Positions 25,094-35,109 are shown, counted from the stretch's first letter. The stretch is 64,000 bases of DNA from JAVDCA01 sp035293985 (GCA_035293985.1 DATGLS010000032.1:186001-250000); one strand, 5' to 3'. Program-made: numbers and translations. The notes: generated by a model from the letters alone, not told the origin.

Positions 25094-25675
25094 GTGCGGC
25101 TGCTGCTCGGCTCCCTCTATACCTTCATCGTCGCGGCGGGGATCGGGCTCGGCTCGACCTGGTTCGCGCTGACCCATGGCGCGGGCTTCGGCACGCTGCG
25201 CGTCGGGCCGTGGATTGCGCAGCCGAAGGCCGGCACCATCGACATCGATCCCTACTCGCGCGCGCTGATCGCGCGCATCGGCGCGCTGCCGGTCGCGCTC
25301 GGCGACGGCGTCGCGTTCCGGGCGCGCAACGACGATCGGGGCGAACCGCTCGACGGGCGCTGCGAGGTCACGATCAGCGGCACCACGCCGCAGGCGCGCT
25401 ACTTCACGCTCACGCTGTACGACCCGGACGGCCGGCTGGTCGCGAACTCGATCAACCGCCACGGCTTCACCAGCGAGGAGCTCTATCGCAACCAGAACGG
25501 CACTTTCGAGGTCGCGGTCGCGCCGCGGGCGCGGCCCGGCAACTGGCTGCCGACCGGCGGCGTCGACCGCTACGTGCTGGTGCTGCGCTTCTACGACACC
25601 TCGGTCGGCGTCGCGACGCGCGCGGAGCGGGAGGCGCCGATGCCGTCGATCAGGCGCACGGGAGCCTGCCGATGA
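25094..25675 (+). CDS. DUF1214 membrane-anchored protein
   Basis: A 193-residue protein with an N-terminal anchor (GSLYTFIVAAGIGLGSTWFA) and a DUF1214 domain at about residues 75-185, marked by FTLTLYDPDGRLVANSINR and GNWLPTGG. Starts at GTG. DUF1214 is usually found in one polypeptide with DUF1254; here the two are separate genes overlapping by 4 bp (ATGA), with DUF1214 first. The role is unknown; an envelope location next to PBP1A is clear. The gap to PBP1A is 59 bp. Confidence 0.88.
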   Translation: MRLLLGSLYTFIVAAGIGLGSTWFALTHGAGFGTLRVGPWIAQPKAGTIDIDPYSRALIARIGALPVALGDGVAFRARNDDRGEPLDGRCEVTISGTTPQARYFTLTLYDPDGRLVANSINRHGFTSEELYRNQNGTFEVAVAPRARPGNWLPTGGVDRYVLVLRFYDTSVGVATRAEREAPMPSIRRTGACR

Positions 25676-26220
25676 CGCGCTGGCTCTTGTGGACGCTCGC
25701 CGGCATCATTCTCGGCGGCATCGTGCATCTCGGGACGATCCTGACGCTGCCACGCACCGCGAGCCAGGACGCCTATGAGCGGCTCGCGCCGATCACGCCG
25801 GTCAACGTCATGACGCCGATCCCGAGCCCCAGTCCCGCCAAGGCGATCCTGCCGTTCATGGACCCGGCCTTCGCGGTCGCGGTCTGCCGCTACGACCTCG
25901 GCCACGGGCCGATGAAGCTCACCGCGCCGGTGAGCCAGGCCTATACGTCGGTGACCTTCTACACCCGGCTCGGCGTCGCCTATTATGGTATCAACGACCG
26001 CGCCGCCGGCCGGCGCACCATCGAGCTCTACCTGATGACGACCGCGCAACGCGAGGCGATCCCGGACGAGGAGGACGTCACCGCGGCCGACCGGCTCATC
26101 ATCGAGGCGCCGAGCACCACCGGCCTCATCGTGCTGCGCGCGCTCGCCCCCGAGCCCGGCCTGATGCCGATGGCGCAGGCCTCCGTGGCGGCCGCGCGCT
26201 GCCTGACGCAGAGCCAATAG
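25672..26220 (+). CDS. DUF1254 membrane-anchored protein
   Basis: A 182-residue partner of the preceding gene product, with an N-terminal anchor (LLWTLAGIILGGIVHLGTILT) and a shortened DUF1254-type domain (AYERLAPITPVN, FMDPAFAVAVCRYDL). Its ATG overlaps the DUF1214 stop by 4 bp, so the proteins are probably made in equal amounts and may form a complex that corresponds to the fused form in other bacteria. Function unknown. Confidence 0.88.
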   Translation: MTRWLLWTLAGIILGGIVHLGTILTLPRTASQDAYERLAPITPVNVMTPIPSPSPAKAILPFMDPAFAVAVCRYDLGHGPMKLTAPVSQAYTSVTFYTRLGVAYYGINDRAAGRRTIELYLMTTAQREAIPDEEDVTAADRLIIEAPSTTGLIVLRALAPEPGLMPMAQASVAAARCLTQSQ

Positions 26221-26385
26221 CGGGTGGAAATTTCGCGCTAGATGTCGGATCGGCGCGGCCACGCACGTCCTTGTGAGCGATCGCCTGTAAGGTGAGCACG
26301 GCGTTGCGCTCCTTCTCCCCTTTTGGACCCCTTCAGGGGAGAGGGGGTGCGCGCACCGTGCTCTTGGCCGAAAAGGAGTCTTGCC

Positions 26386-26787
26386 TTGCTCTACGCCATG
26401 CTCTGCTACAACGACGAGGCCGCCGTCTGCGCCTGGAGCAAGGAAGAGGAGGCGGCCGTGATGGCGGATCTCGGCAAAGTGACCGAGAAGCTCGCCAAGG
26501 AGGGTCGGCTCGGCCCGGTCGCCCGCCTCGTGCCCACCACCGCGGCGACCACGCTGCGCAAGGACCGCGATCCGCCGCTCGTCATGGACGGGCCGTTCGC
26601 CGAGACCAAGGAGCAGCTGCTCGGCTTCTTCGTGATCGACTGCACCTCGCTCGAGCACGCGCTCGAGACCGCGCGCGAGCTCGGTCGCGCCAACCCGGGC
26701 GGTTCCTACGAGATCCGCCCGATCCTCGACTTCTGGCCCGGGACCGCAAGCACCGTGAACGCAAGCACCGGGAGTGCCGGGCCGTGA
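26386..26787 (+). CDS. YCII / DGPF-family protein
   Basis: A 133-residue YciI-like protein with the diagnostic DGPFAETKEQLLGFF motif. The start is a TTG preceded by AAAAGGAG at the right distance (7 bases); ATG at 26398 would remove the first conserved strand. YCII/DGPF proteins accompany ECF42 sigma factors in conserved pairs, and here the stop overlaps the sigma GTG (GTGA). The role may be as a signalling or enzymatic partner of the sigma factor; not demonstrated from sequence. Confidence 0.9.
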   Translation: MLYAMLCYNDEAAVCAWSKEEEAAVMADLGKVTEKLAKEGRLGPVARLVPTTAATTLRKDRDPPLVMDGPFAETKEQLLGFFVIDCTSLEHALETARELGRANPGGSYEIRPILDFWPGTASTVNASTGSAGP

Positions 26788-28058
26788 ACGAGCCGACCGG
26801 CGGGGTGACCTGCGACCTCGACTGGATCGACGCGGCGCTGACCGCCGCGCGGCCGCAGGCGCTCGCCGCGCTGCTGCGCTATTTCCGCGATCTCGACCTT
26901 GCCGAGGAGGCTTTTCAAGAAGCCTGCCTGCGCGCGCTGCGCAACTGGCCGCAGAACGGGCCCCCGCGCGATCCGACCGCGTGGCTCGTGCTGGTCGGCC
27001 GCAATGTCGCAATCGACGAGACGCGCCACCGCGCACGCCAGCAGCCGTTGCCGGATGGCGACGCCTTGCCCGACGCGGACGACAAGGAGGCGGAGCTCGC
27101 CGAACGGCTCGACGCGGCGCACTACCGCGACGACGTGCTGCGCCTCCTGTTCATCTGCTGCCACCCGGACCTGCCGGCGACCCAGCAGATCGCGCTCGCG
27201 TTGCGCATCGTCTCCGGCCTCTCGGTCAAGCAGATCGCGCGCGCCTTCCTGGTCGGCGAGAGCGCCATGGAGCAGCGCATCACCCGGGCGAAGAGCCGCA
27301 TCGGCCGCGCCGACGTCGCATTCGAGGCGCCGGACGCGATCGAGCGCGCCGCGCGGCTCGCCGCCGTCGCCGCCATGATCTACCTCGTGTTCAATGAAGG
27401 GTATTCGGCGAGCGGTGACGGTGCCGCCATGCGGCTGCCGCTATGCGACGAGGCGATACGCCTCGCCCGCCTGCTGCTGCGCCTCTTTCCGGCCGAGCCC
27501 GAGATCATGGGACTGACCGCGCTGCTCCTGCTGCAGCACGCGCGCACGCCGGCGCGCCACGATGCCGACGGCGCCGTAGTCCTGCTCGAGGATCAGGACC
27601 GCGGCCGCTGGAACCAAGGGATGATCACCGAAGGCCTCGCGCTCATCGACAAGGCGATGCGCCACCGCCGGCGCGGCCCCTATCAGGTGCAGGCGGCGAT
27701 CGCCGCCCTGCACGCGCGCGCGAGGCGGCCGGACGAGACCGATTGGGCGCAGATCGATCTGCTCTACGCCGCGCTCGAGGAGCTCGCGCCCTCCCCGATC
27801 GTCACACTCAACCGCGCTGTCGCGGTGATGAAGCTGCGCGGCCCCGAGCCGGCGCTCGCGATGATCGAGCCGCTCGCCGACAAACTCGACGGCTATTTCC
27901 ATTTCCTTGGTCTCAGAGGCGCGCTGCTGATGCGGCTCGGCCGCAATACGGAGGCCCGGGTCGCGTTCGACCGCGCGATCGCGCTCGCCAACTCGGCGGC
28001 GGAGGCGGCGCATATTCGCCAGCATCTCGATCGACTTGTGAGAGAAGGTGGCGAGTAG
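26784..28058 (+). CDS. ECF42-type RNA polymerase sigma factor with TPR-like C-terminus
   Basis: A 424-residue extracytoplasmic-function sigma factor. Region 2 (DLAEEAFQEACLRALRNW) and region 4 (LSVKQIARAFLVGESAMEQRI) lie in the first 190 residues; the long C-terminal extension is helical and TPR-like (GPYQVQAAIAALHA), as in group ECF42 / COG4941. In that group the C-terminal domain replaces an anti-sigma factor in control, and the partner is a DGPF protein, as found just upstream. Starts with GTG. Its stop codon TAG lies inside a dispersed heptamer repeat at 28052, so the present C-terminal residues GGE are repeat-derived. Confidence 0.93.
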   Translation: MNEPTGGVTCDLDWIDAALTAARPQALAALLRYFRDLDLAEEAFQEACLRALRNWPQNGPPRDPTAWLVLVGRNVAIDETRHRARQQPLPDGDALPDADDKEAELAERLDAAHYRDDVLRLLFICCHPDLPATQQIALALRIVSGLSVKQIARAFLVGESAMEQRITRAKSRIGRADVAFEAPDAIERAARLAAVAAMIYLVFNEGYSASGDGAAMRLPLCDEAIRLARLLLRLFPAEPEIMGLTALLLLQHARTPARHDADGAVVLLEDQDRGRWNQGMITEGLALIDKAMRHRRRGPYQVQAAIAALHARARRPDETDWAQIDLLYAALEELAPSPIVTLNRAVAVMKLRGPEPALAMIEPLADKLDGYFHFLGLRGALLMRLGRNTEARVAFDRAIALANSAAEAAHIRQHLDRLVREGGE

Positions 28059-28113
28059 CGAATGGCGAGCAGGATCCTATTCGCTATTCGCTATTCGCCA
28101 TTCGCTACTCGCC
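28052..28113. repeat. Heptamer palindrome (CGAGTAG / CTATTCG family), copy 1
   Basis: Three heptamers in one orientation (CGAGTAG, CGAATGG, CGAGCAG; 28052-28072), a short spacer, then five in the other (CTATTCG x3, CCATTCG, CTACTCG; 28077-28111). It separates convergent genes and supplies the stop codon of the sigma factor. A longer copy is at 61862-61980. Confidence 0.9.
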
Positions 28114-28118
28114 TTTCT

Positions 28119-28895
28119 CTAGTCGCGGCTCGAAATGACCGGGCCGCCCACCCCGGGCCCGCAGCGCACCGCGGCCGGGCCGGATCGCCGGCCGGCGAGC
28201 AGGTGGGTCTCGGCGATCCGCGCATTGAGCAGCGTGAGCGAGCGCTCGACCTCGACCGCCATCGGGTTCGGCGTCGCGATGACCAGCCGCTGCAGCGCAA
28301 AGCAATAGGCTTCGGAGCGCTGCGCGATCGAGCGCTGCACCCAGTCGACGACCAGCCTGTTCTCGGCGATGCGGGCGGTCGCATTGCGCTTCTCGAGCCC
28401 GGTCATGTGCGACACGTAGGCGAAGCTTTGCCGGCGCTTGTCGTCGAGATCGAGCACAGTGCGGGCGGTCGCGAAGAAATCCGGCAGGCGCAGCGCATCG
28501 TTGCGGATGTCGGTGTTGAGCTGGTCGTAGCGCGCGGTGGCGGAACGATAGTGCTCGCCCATCAGTCGGACGCTGTAGCCTTCGACCCGGAACTGCGGCC
28601 AGCCCTCATGGTGCGAGACGCCGTACTCGTTGATGAGCGCGTACCAGCGGTCGCGGTCGAACGGCGGCTCTATCAGCGGATAGGCGAGGTCGCGCAGGGT
28701 GCGCTCCTCGTCGGTGAGCGGCAGCTTGGAGACCGGAGCGCCGACCTCGCGGGCGGCATCGCGGCCGACCCAGGCGTGAATATCGTCGTCGACGAGCTCG
28801 GGTTTGAGGCGGCCGAAATCGCCGTTCCACGAGCAGGCGCCGAGCAGCAACGGCAGAGCGAGCGCGCACCACAGGTGCGGCGCTTTCAATCGCAT
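28119..28895 (-). CDS. Lipoprotein of unknown function
   Basis: A 258-residue lipoprotein with lipobox LLGAC (Cys21). The mature chain is mostly helical with an HEGWPQFRVEGY segment and a long C-terminal helical region (NATARIAENRLVVDWVQRS), typical of uncharacterised rhizobial envelope proteins. I do not recognise a family. The Met at 28895 is placed right before the leader; one at 28925 adds ten residues. A small conserved gene lies immediately upstream on the same strand. Confidence 0.82.
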   Translation of the reverse strand: MRLKAPHLWCALALPLLLGACSWNGDFGRLKPELVDDDIHAWVGRDAAREVGAPVSKLPLTDEERTLRDLAYPLIEPPFDRDRWYALINEYGVSHHEGWPQFRVEGYSVRLMGEHYRSATARYDQLNTDIRNDALRLPDFFATARTVLDLDDKRRQSFAYVSHMTGLEKRNATARIAENRLVVDWVQRSIAQRSEAYCFALQRLVIATPNPMAVEVERSLTLLNARIAETHLLAGRRSGPAAVRCGPGVGGPVISSRD

Positions 28896-28921
28896 GCGGT
28901 ACGGGAGCGGACCAAACAGCG

Positions 28922-29116
28922 TCACGTTCTCGACGCGCGCCGGCGTCGCTTGCGCCCGGACGCGGCCGCCGACGGCTCGATGTCGCCGGAGGGACCTTCG
29001 TCGTAACGCTCGATGCGGACAACGGGCAGGATGATCACGGTCGCGGAGCCGGCGGTGCGCTCGGCACCGTCATGCGCAACAGAACGCACTTCCGGAAACG
29101 CCACAACAATTCCCAT
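28922..29116 (-). CDS. Small conserved basic-tailed protein
   Basis: A 64-residue protein: N-terminus MGIVVAFPEVR, a central ATVIILPVVRIERYDE strand pair and a basic end GRKRRRRA. Small proteins of this MGxVVAFP ... VIILPVVRIER type recur in Bradyrhizobium-like genomes, which is why I accept it. Function unknown. It is 26 bp upstream of the lipoprotein gene and may be its operon partner. Confidence 0.7.
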   Translation of the reverse strand: MGIVVAFPEVRSVAHDGAERTAGSATVIILPVVRIERYDEGPSGDIEPSAAASGRKRRRRASRT

Positions 29117-29340
29117 GGAGCCCTCCGCCCCGCCCTTGATCGACTCACATCTGCCAACGGACCATTCGCCCGCGCGTCCATTAGGACGGGAGTTGGTTAA
29201 TGCTCCACTAACGCACGACTACGCAGGAACGCGGGCCGCGCGGATGATTCGCGAGTGTGGCATTTCGGGCGCAGGCGGGATTGGTTCGGCGCGTGATCTC
29301 GTCCGAAAACCGGCGCCGCCTTTTCGGGATCACGCGCAAA

Positions 29341-29685
29341 TCAGCGCGCGAGGTCGAGCAGATGGCGCCCGTTGCGCTCCTCGGTCTCGACGATCCACAC
29401 GTCGGGATCGAAGCGCGTCTCGCGGGTGAGGAAAGCCTCGACGTCGACCTCGGGCGCGGGCTGCGTCTTGAGCACGGGCGTGAAGGCGCGACCGGCCGGC
29501 TGCGCCTCGTCGAAGGTGGCTTGCGGCGCCGGCCCGTAGAGATCGGCATTGCCGTCGAGCCGATTGACCTTGATGAAGATCGCGCCGGCCTCGTCGGCGC
29601 CGTGCCGGCGCACGGCCGCGAAGATGCCCTCGGTCTGGCAGCGGCGGATGTAGGCGGCGACCCAGATGGCTGATTTCAGGCGCAT
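29341..29685 (-). CDS. DUF1491 protein
   Basis: A 114-residue cytoplasmic protein with the DUF1491 pattern: VAAYIRRCQTEGIFAAV at the N-terminus, GAIFIKVNRLDG in the middle, and ETRFDPDVWIVETEER near the end. The family is conserved in Alphaproteobacteria without known function. It lies just downstream of the peptidoglycan-binding protein gene (35 bp) on the same strand, probably in the operon with the histidine kinase. Confidence 0.9.
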   Translation of the reverse strand: MRLKSAIWVAAYIRRCQTEGIFAAVRRHGADEAGAIFIKVNRLDGNADLYGPAPQATFDEAQPAGRAFTPVLKTQPAPEVDVEAFLTRETRFDPDVWIVETEERNGRHLLDLAR

Positions 29686-29720
29686 GGTGGTGACTACCTG
29701 TCACCACGCGCGGTGCGGCG

Positions 29721-30396
29721 TCAATTGAGATCGCGGCCCGTGACCTTGGCGAGCTCGCGCTTGACCGCCTCGGAGAGCTCGCCGGAGACCGGCAGCTTGC
29801 GCTCGCGCTCGAAGCGCTCCACGGCAGCGCGGGTCTCGGCGTCGTAGATGCCGGTCGGCTTGATCTGGCCGTAACCGTACTCGCTCAGCGCCTGCTGCAC
29901 GGCGAGCACCTGGCGCGAGGGCTGCGCGAGCGAGCGCGACGGCGGCGTCGGCGCTGCGGCCATCGGATGGACGGCCGGCGGATGCGCCGGCGGCGGCGCG
30001 TGCGCGGACGGCGCCGGGTTCTCGGCGATCAGCTCCGCGATCGCGTCCTTGCGCGGCGCCGCCGGTGCCGTCGCCGGGCGCGCGCGCGGCAGCTCGATGG
30101 CCTCGTGTCGCGGCGGCGCCAGATCCGACGCGCGCAGGCGCTGCGTTGTGCCCGTCGTGTCGCGCGCCGCCGCGACCGGCAGCGAATGCACCGCGAAAAT
30201 CGGCGCCGGATGCGGGCCGTGCTGGAGATAGACGCTGTTGACGACGACCGCGCTCGCGGCGCTCACCAGCACCAGGAACGCGAGGGTGTCGAGCGGCCGG
30301 CGCAGCAGCAGCCGCCACCACCAGGGACGCGAAGCAGCCGGACGATTGATCTCCGCGTCGTCCTCCTCCGCCCGCCGACGTTGCCGCAGGGACGCG

Positions 30397-30404
<8 letters not shown>
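29721..30404 (-). CDS. Membrane-anchored peptidoglycan-binding protein
   Basis: A 227-residue protein with a cytoplasmic Arg-rich N-terminus, one membrane helix (DTLAFLVLVSAASAVVVNSVYL), a Pro/Ala-rich periplasmic linker and a C-terminal PG_binding_1 domain (VLAVQQALSEYGYGQIKPTG, ERFERERKLPVSG). Starts at a GTG that overlaps the end of the histidine kinase gene by 8 bp, so the two are translationally coupled. The architecture suggests a cell-wall sensor or tether working with the kinase; that is inference. Confidence 0.9.
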
Positions 30405-32262
<1,858 letters not shown>

Positions 32263-32429
32263 GGCTGCCCGAACGCACGTCCGCCCACGGACGCGCTCCC
32301 CTTGTCCTTTTTGGCTCGGCGGATCGTGTCAGAGCGCGCTTAAGCGAACGCTAAGGCAGCCGGACGGCCGCCGATTTGGCGCGCGCGAGGCCGCAATTCG
32401 TGCGGGTCGCGCCTGGCCATTCGCGCGGC

Positions 32430-32467
32430 ATGGTGAACGATCGGTTGAATGGTGAACGAGCGGTTGA
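32430..32467. repeat. 19-bp tandem direct repeat
   Basis: ATGGTGAACGATCGGTTGA at 32430-32448 is followed directly by a copy differing at one base (T to G). It is 170 bp upstream of the histidine kinase start and could be a regulator binding pair. Confidence 0.6.
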
Positions 32468-32613
32468 CGGACGCGGTTGCACGGGTCTTTGCGCACGGCT
32501 TCGCGCAACGCCCCGCCTTCGCGGTGCGGTCGCGGCACAGCGTTGTGCCGCTTCGGCACGCGCCAGAGCACACGTTCCGTTCCTCCGGAATCGGAACGTG
32601 CTCCGGCTTCCTC

Positions 32614-32675
32614 GATTTGGCGCATGTCCATTATCGGCGAACCGGCGGCCAGTTCACCGGAACATGGGCTGATCC
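32614..32675. repeat. GGCGCATGTTC...GAACATGCGCC family, copy 1
   Basis: Reads GATTTGGCGCATGTCCATTATCGG with a degenerate inverted end CCGGAACATGGGC. Related copies are at 42028-42118 and 50935-50990; this one is the most decayed. Confidence 0.65.
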
Positions 32676-32832
32676 TTCCAATTTTATGAAAATCGCGCTC
32701 TCTCAAATTCTCGTAAAACTCGCATCGCCGGGCGAACCTCGTTTTCAACGGTGGCGCGTATGATGCGATTGGGGAAATAAAAAAACATCACGGGGATGAG
32801 GGGAGTGGGTCGGATGTGAAAGGGCAGGAATC

Positions 32833-33258
32833 ATGTTCTGGCTTATCCGGATGACGTTCCTACTCGCCGTCATCCTCGCGCTGTTGCCGACCGGCGGCGG
32901 CGCGAAGCACGACACCGCTGGCACTCCCGGCGCCCGTATCGGCGCGACCGATGCGGTCTCCGCCGCCACCGCGACCGTCTCCGACATGTGGCAGTTCTGC
33001 GCGCGCCAGCCACACGCTTGCGAGATCGGCTCGCATGCGGCGGTCGCGTTCGGCACGCGCGCCGAGGCGGGCGCGCGCATGGTCTACGACTTCATCAGCG
33101 AGCGCGCCGCCCCGCGTGACACCGGCTCGATCGATGCGCGGCCGGCGAATGCCGCCAAAGCCTCGCGCGACACGCTGACCGCGTCCGACGTCGCGCCTGC
33201 CTGGCGCAGCCCGCGACACGACACGCGCAACGACGTTCATAAGAAGCACGGCGCCTAG
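32833..33258 (+). CDS. DUF5330 exported protein
   Basis: A 141-residue protein with an N-terminal hydrophobic leader (MTFLLAVILALLPTGGGAK) and the DUF5330-type core: DMWQFCARQPHACEIGS, AAVAFGTRAEAGARMVYDFI. Two Cys in the core may pair in the periplasm. The family is found in Rhizobiales and has no known function. The tail is polar. A strong intrinsic terminator follows 85 bp downstream. Confidence 0.87.
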   Translation: MFWLIRMTFLLAVILALLPTGGGAKHDTAGTPGARIGATDAVSAATATVSDMWQFCARQPHACEIGSHAAVAFGTRAEAGARMVYDFISERAAPRDTGSIDARPANAAKASRDTLTASDVAPAWRSPRHDTRNDVHKKHGA

Positions 33259-33342
33259 ATTTCAAGCGCCGGCGTACCCGCCTCCCAGGGTCCGGCGACG
33301 ATCCCATGCGTCGCCCAAGCAGAACTGCGGCCGTCTTGGCCG

Positions 33343-33386
33343 AGCCGCGAGCGGTCGCCTGCCCGATCCGCTCGCGGCTTTTTTCT
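33343..33386 (+). terminator. Rho-independent terminator
   Basis: AGCCGCGAGCGG (33343-33354) pairs perfectly with CCGCTCGCGGCT (33368-33379), followed by a run TTTTTTCTTTT. It is on the plus strand downstream of the DUF5330 gene and upstream of sufE, and is the clearest intrinsic terminator in the window. Confidence 0.88.
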
Positions 33387-33481
33387 TTTCCCGAGTTCCA
33401 GGCCCGTGACGGGAGCCGCGCGAAGTCCTATATCCCGGTCAGGGTAGAGGGAAACAACCGCGCGCTTGCGCGCCGCACGTC

Positions 33482-33910
33482 ATGACGATCGACGAGATCA
33501 TCGACAACTTCTCCTTGCTCGACGATTGGGATGACCGCTATCGCTATGTCATCGAGCTCGGCCGCGCGCTCGAGCCGCTGCCGGAGGCGGAGCGCACCGA
33601 GGCCAACAAGGTGCAGGGCTGTGCGAGCCAAGTGTGGCTCGGCACGCATGTGCGTCCGGACGGCGCCGGCGGCCCGGTGCTGAGCTTCGTCGGCGACAGC
33701 GACGCCCACATCGTGCGCGGCCTGATCGCGATCCTGTTCGCGATCTACTCCGGAAAGGCGGCGCGCGACATCGTCGCGACCGACGCGGTCGCGGTGTTCG
33801 AGAAGCTCGGCCTGCGCGAGCACCTGACGCCGCAGCGCTCGAACGGATTTCGCTCGATGATCAATCGCATCCAGCATGATGCGCGGGCGGCGCTGGCAGA
33901 GGCGGCGTGA
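33482..33910 (+). CDS. sufE: SufE family cysteine desulfuration protein
   Basis: A 142-residue SufE. The sulfur-accepting Cys47 lies in NKVQGCASQVW, and the N-terminal DEIIDNFSLLDDWDDRY and C-terminal GLREHLTPQRSNGF motifs are standard. SufE takes persulfide from the cysteine desulfurase SufS and passes it on for Fe-S cluster assembly. Length is normal. No other suf gene is present, so it is detached from the main suf operon, as in many Alphaproteobacteria. Confidence 0.95.
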   Translation: MTIDEIIDNFSLLDDWDDRYRYVIELGRALEPLPEAERTEANKVQGCASQVWLGTHVRPDGAGGPVLSFVGDSDAHIVRGLIAILFAIYSGKAARDIVATDAVAVFEKLGLREHLTPQRSNGFRSMINRIQHDARAALAEAA

Positions 33911-34279
33911 AGGTCTGCGTTGGCTATTTTCGTGACGAGACCGCCGGCAAGTCCATTTGAGACAGCCTCAACCGCCGGCGGTTTGATAGATCTTGCTCGC
34001 CGCGCCTTAGAAGGTCGGCCCGGCAATGCGTCTAAGACGCTCCCGGGGTCGCGTGTTTGCCGCCCCTGACTCTCTTCATGCTGCTGCTCCGTTGACGTCG
34101 AGCGTTCTTATCGCGCGCGACATCGCTCGATTGATGCGGTAGCAATGCCGGATAAGCTCCGTGTACGCGAGCATGCGACCCCACACTGCTGGCGCGGGTT
34201 ACGCACCGCATGCGCCGTGCATCGAGATTGCCTCGGCGTGCCGCGCACGCCTCGCAATGACTGCATCTGCGTCTAGTTT
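33911..34279. other. 369-bp non-coding region between sufE and mucR
   Basis: Convergent gap. It contains a perfect 14-bp palindrome AACCGCCGGCGGTT (33970-33983), possibly part of a terminator for sufE. Nothing else is recognisable: the open frames are short and show no codon bias, and no tRNA-like fold is seen. Confidence 0.55.
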
Positions 34280-34699
34280 CTACTTCCGCCGCCGCCGCTG
34301 CTGGCCCAACCCCATCTGCTTCGCGAGCTGTGAGCGGGCGGCAGCGTAGTTCGGTGCCACCATCGGATAATCCGGCGGCAGACCCCACTTCTCGCGGTAG
34401 GCCTCGGGCGTCATGTTGTATTGGGTGCGCAAGTGGCGCTTGAGCGACTTGAACTTCTTCCCGTCCTCGAGGCAGATGATGTGGTCGGAGGTGATCGAGC
34501 GCTTGACCGCGACCGCCGGCTTGAGCGGCTCCGACGGGGCCTCGCCGTGGTTCGTCGCGGTGACGCGCGTGAGCGCGGCGTGCACCTGGTTGATCAGCCC
34601 TGCGAGATCGCCGGCCGAAACGTTGTTGTGGCTCACATAGGCGGCCACGATCTTGGCGGTCAGCTCGATATAGTTCGTCCCTGCCGTGCTGTCACTCAT
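34280..34699 (-). CDS. mucR: MucR/Ros-family transcriptional regulator, atypical zinc site
   Basis: A 139-residue regulator of the MucR/Ros family (KFKSLKRHL ... NMTPEAYREKWGLPPDYPMVAPNYA). MucR binds AT-rich DNA and represses exopolysaccharide, motility and virulence or symbiosis genes in Rhizobiales; it usually represses itself. In Ros the prokaryotic zinc finger uses C-x2-C-x9-H-x4-H; here the ligand positions read Cys76, Asp79, His89 and Tyr94, so two of four are changed. Metal-free Ros homologues are known in Mesorhizobium. The start (MSDSTAG) is the second in-frame Met and the usual one. The basic end is QQRRRRK. Confidence 0.94.
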   Translation of the reverse strand: MSDSTAGTNYIELTAKIVAAYVSHNNVSAGDLAGLINQVHAALTRVTATNHGEAPSEPLKPAVAVKRSITSDHIICLEDGKKFKSLKRHLRTQYNMTPEAYREKWGLPPDYPMVAPNYAAARSQLAKQMGLGQQRRRRK

Positions 34700-35109
34700 G
34701 CCCGTTCCCATCCCGCCGCTGGCCCGCGCCCATTCCCGTCACAACCCACCGCGCCCCTGCGGATTTGTCCATCGCGGCGGCGTCGTTTCTCGCCACCTGC
34801 GAATCGAACACTGCAACAACGGGATTTTTTACTATCGTCGGTTGATCGACGCAAGAAGATACTTCGTTAATCTCAATGAAGCGAGAGAACGACGTACGTA
34901 TTTCCTTGAAACGGTCAAGAAAATCCCGACCGCGCCCGGCAATGCCGCACCGCCGCCGCTCAACCAGCGGTAAGGCCGGCGCGGCCCGCGCATCCCCTCA
35001 CGTTTGCGCCCTAATCGGATGCCACCCGTGATGCCCCTTGATGCTCCCCTTGGGGGTCCGATCCAGCCAACCCGGCGCGCCCAGCTGCACGCCCCGCCCG
35101 GTATTCCAC
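34700..35109. promoter_or_regulatory. 410-bp divergent region upstream of mucR, AT-rich core
   Basis: The upstream region of mucR and of the oligopeptidase gene. Between about 34815 and 34925 the DNA is clearly AT-richer than the rest of the window, with GGGATTTTTTACTATCG and TTCGTTAATCTCAATGAAG. MucR-type proteins prefer such AT-rich sites, so autoregulation here is likely but inferred. No gene is supported. Confidence 0.5.

Larger units (their letters stand above)
32263..32832. other. 570-bp non-coding region with repeats
   Basis: No convincing gene. It holds the kinase promoter and several structured parts: a 19-bp direct repeat ATGGTGAACGATCGGTTGA (32430-32448 and, with one change, 32449-32467), a perfect CGGCACA...TGTGCCG hairpin (32533-32550), a CACGTTCCG...CGGAACGTG hairpin (32571-32600) and a GGCGCATGTCC...GGAACATGGGC element (32614-32675). 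The end of the region (32685-32790) is AT-richer and likely carries the DUF5330 promoter. Confidence 0.6.

Noticed and set aside
32329..32748. Minus-strand 139-residue frame upstream of the kinase
   Set aside because: Arg-rich, no domain, runs through several palindromes and a direct repeat, and has no codon-position bias visible.
34686..34973. Plus-strand 95-residue frame in the mucR upstream region
   Set aside because: Covers the AT-rich putative regulatory block; no homologous pattern or ribosome-binding site.
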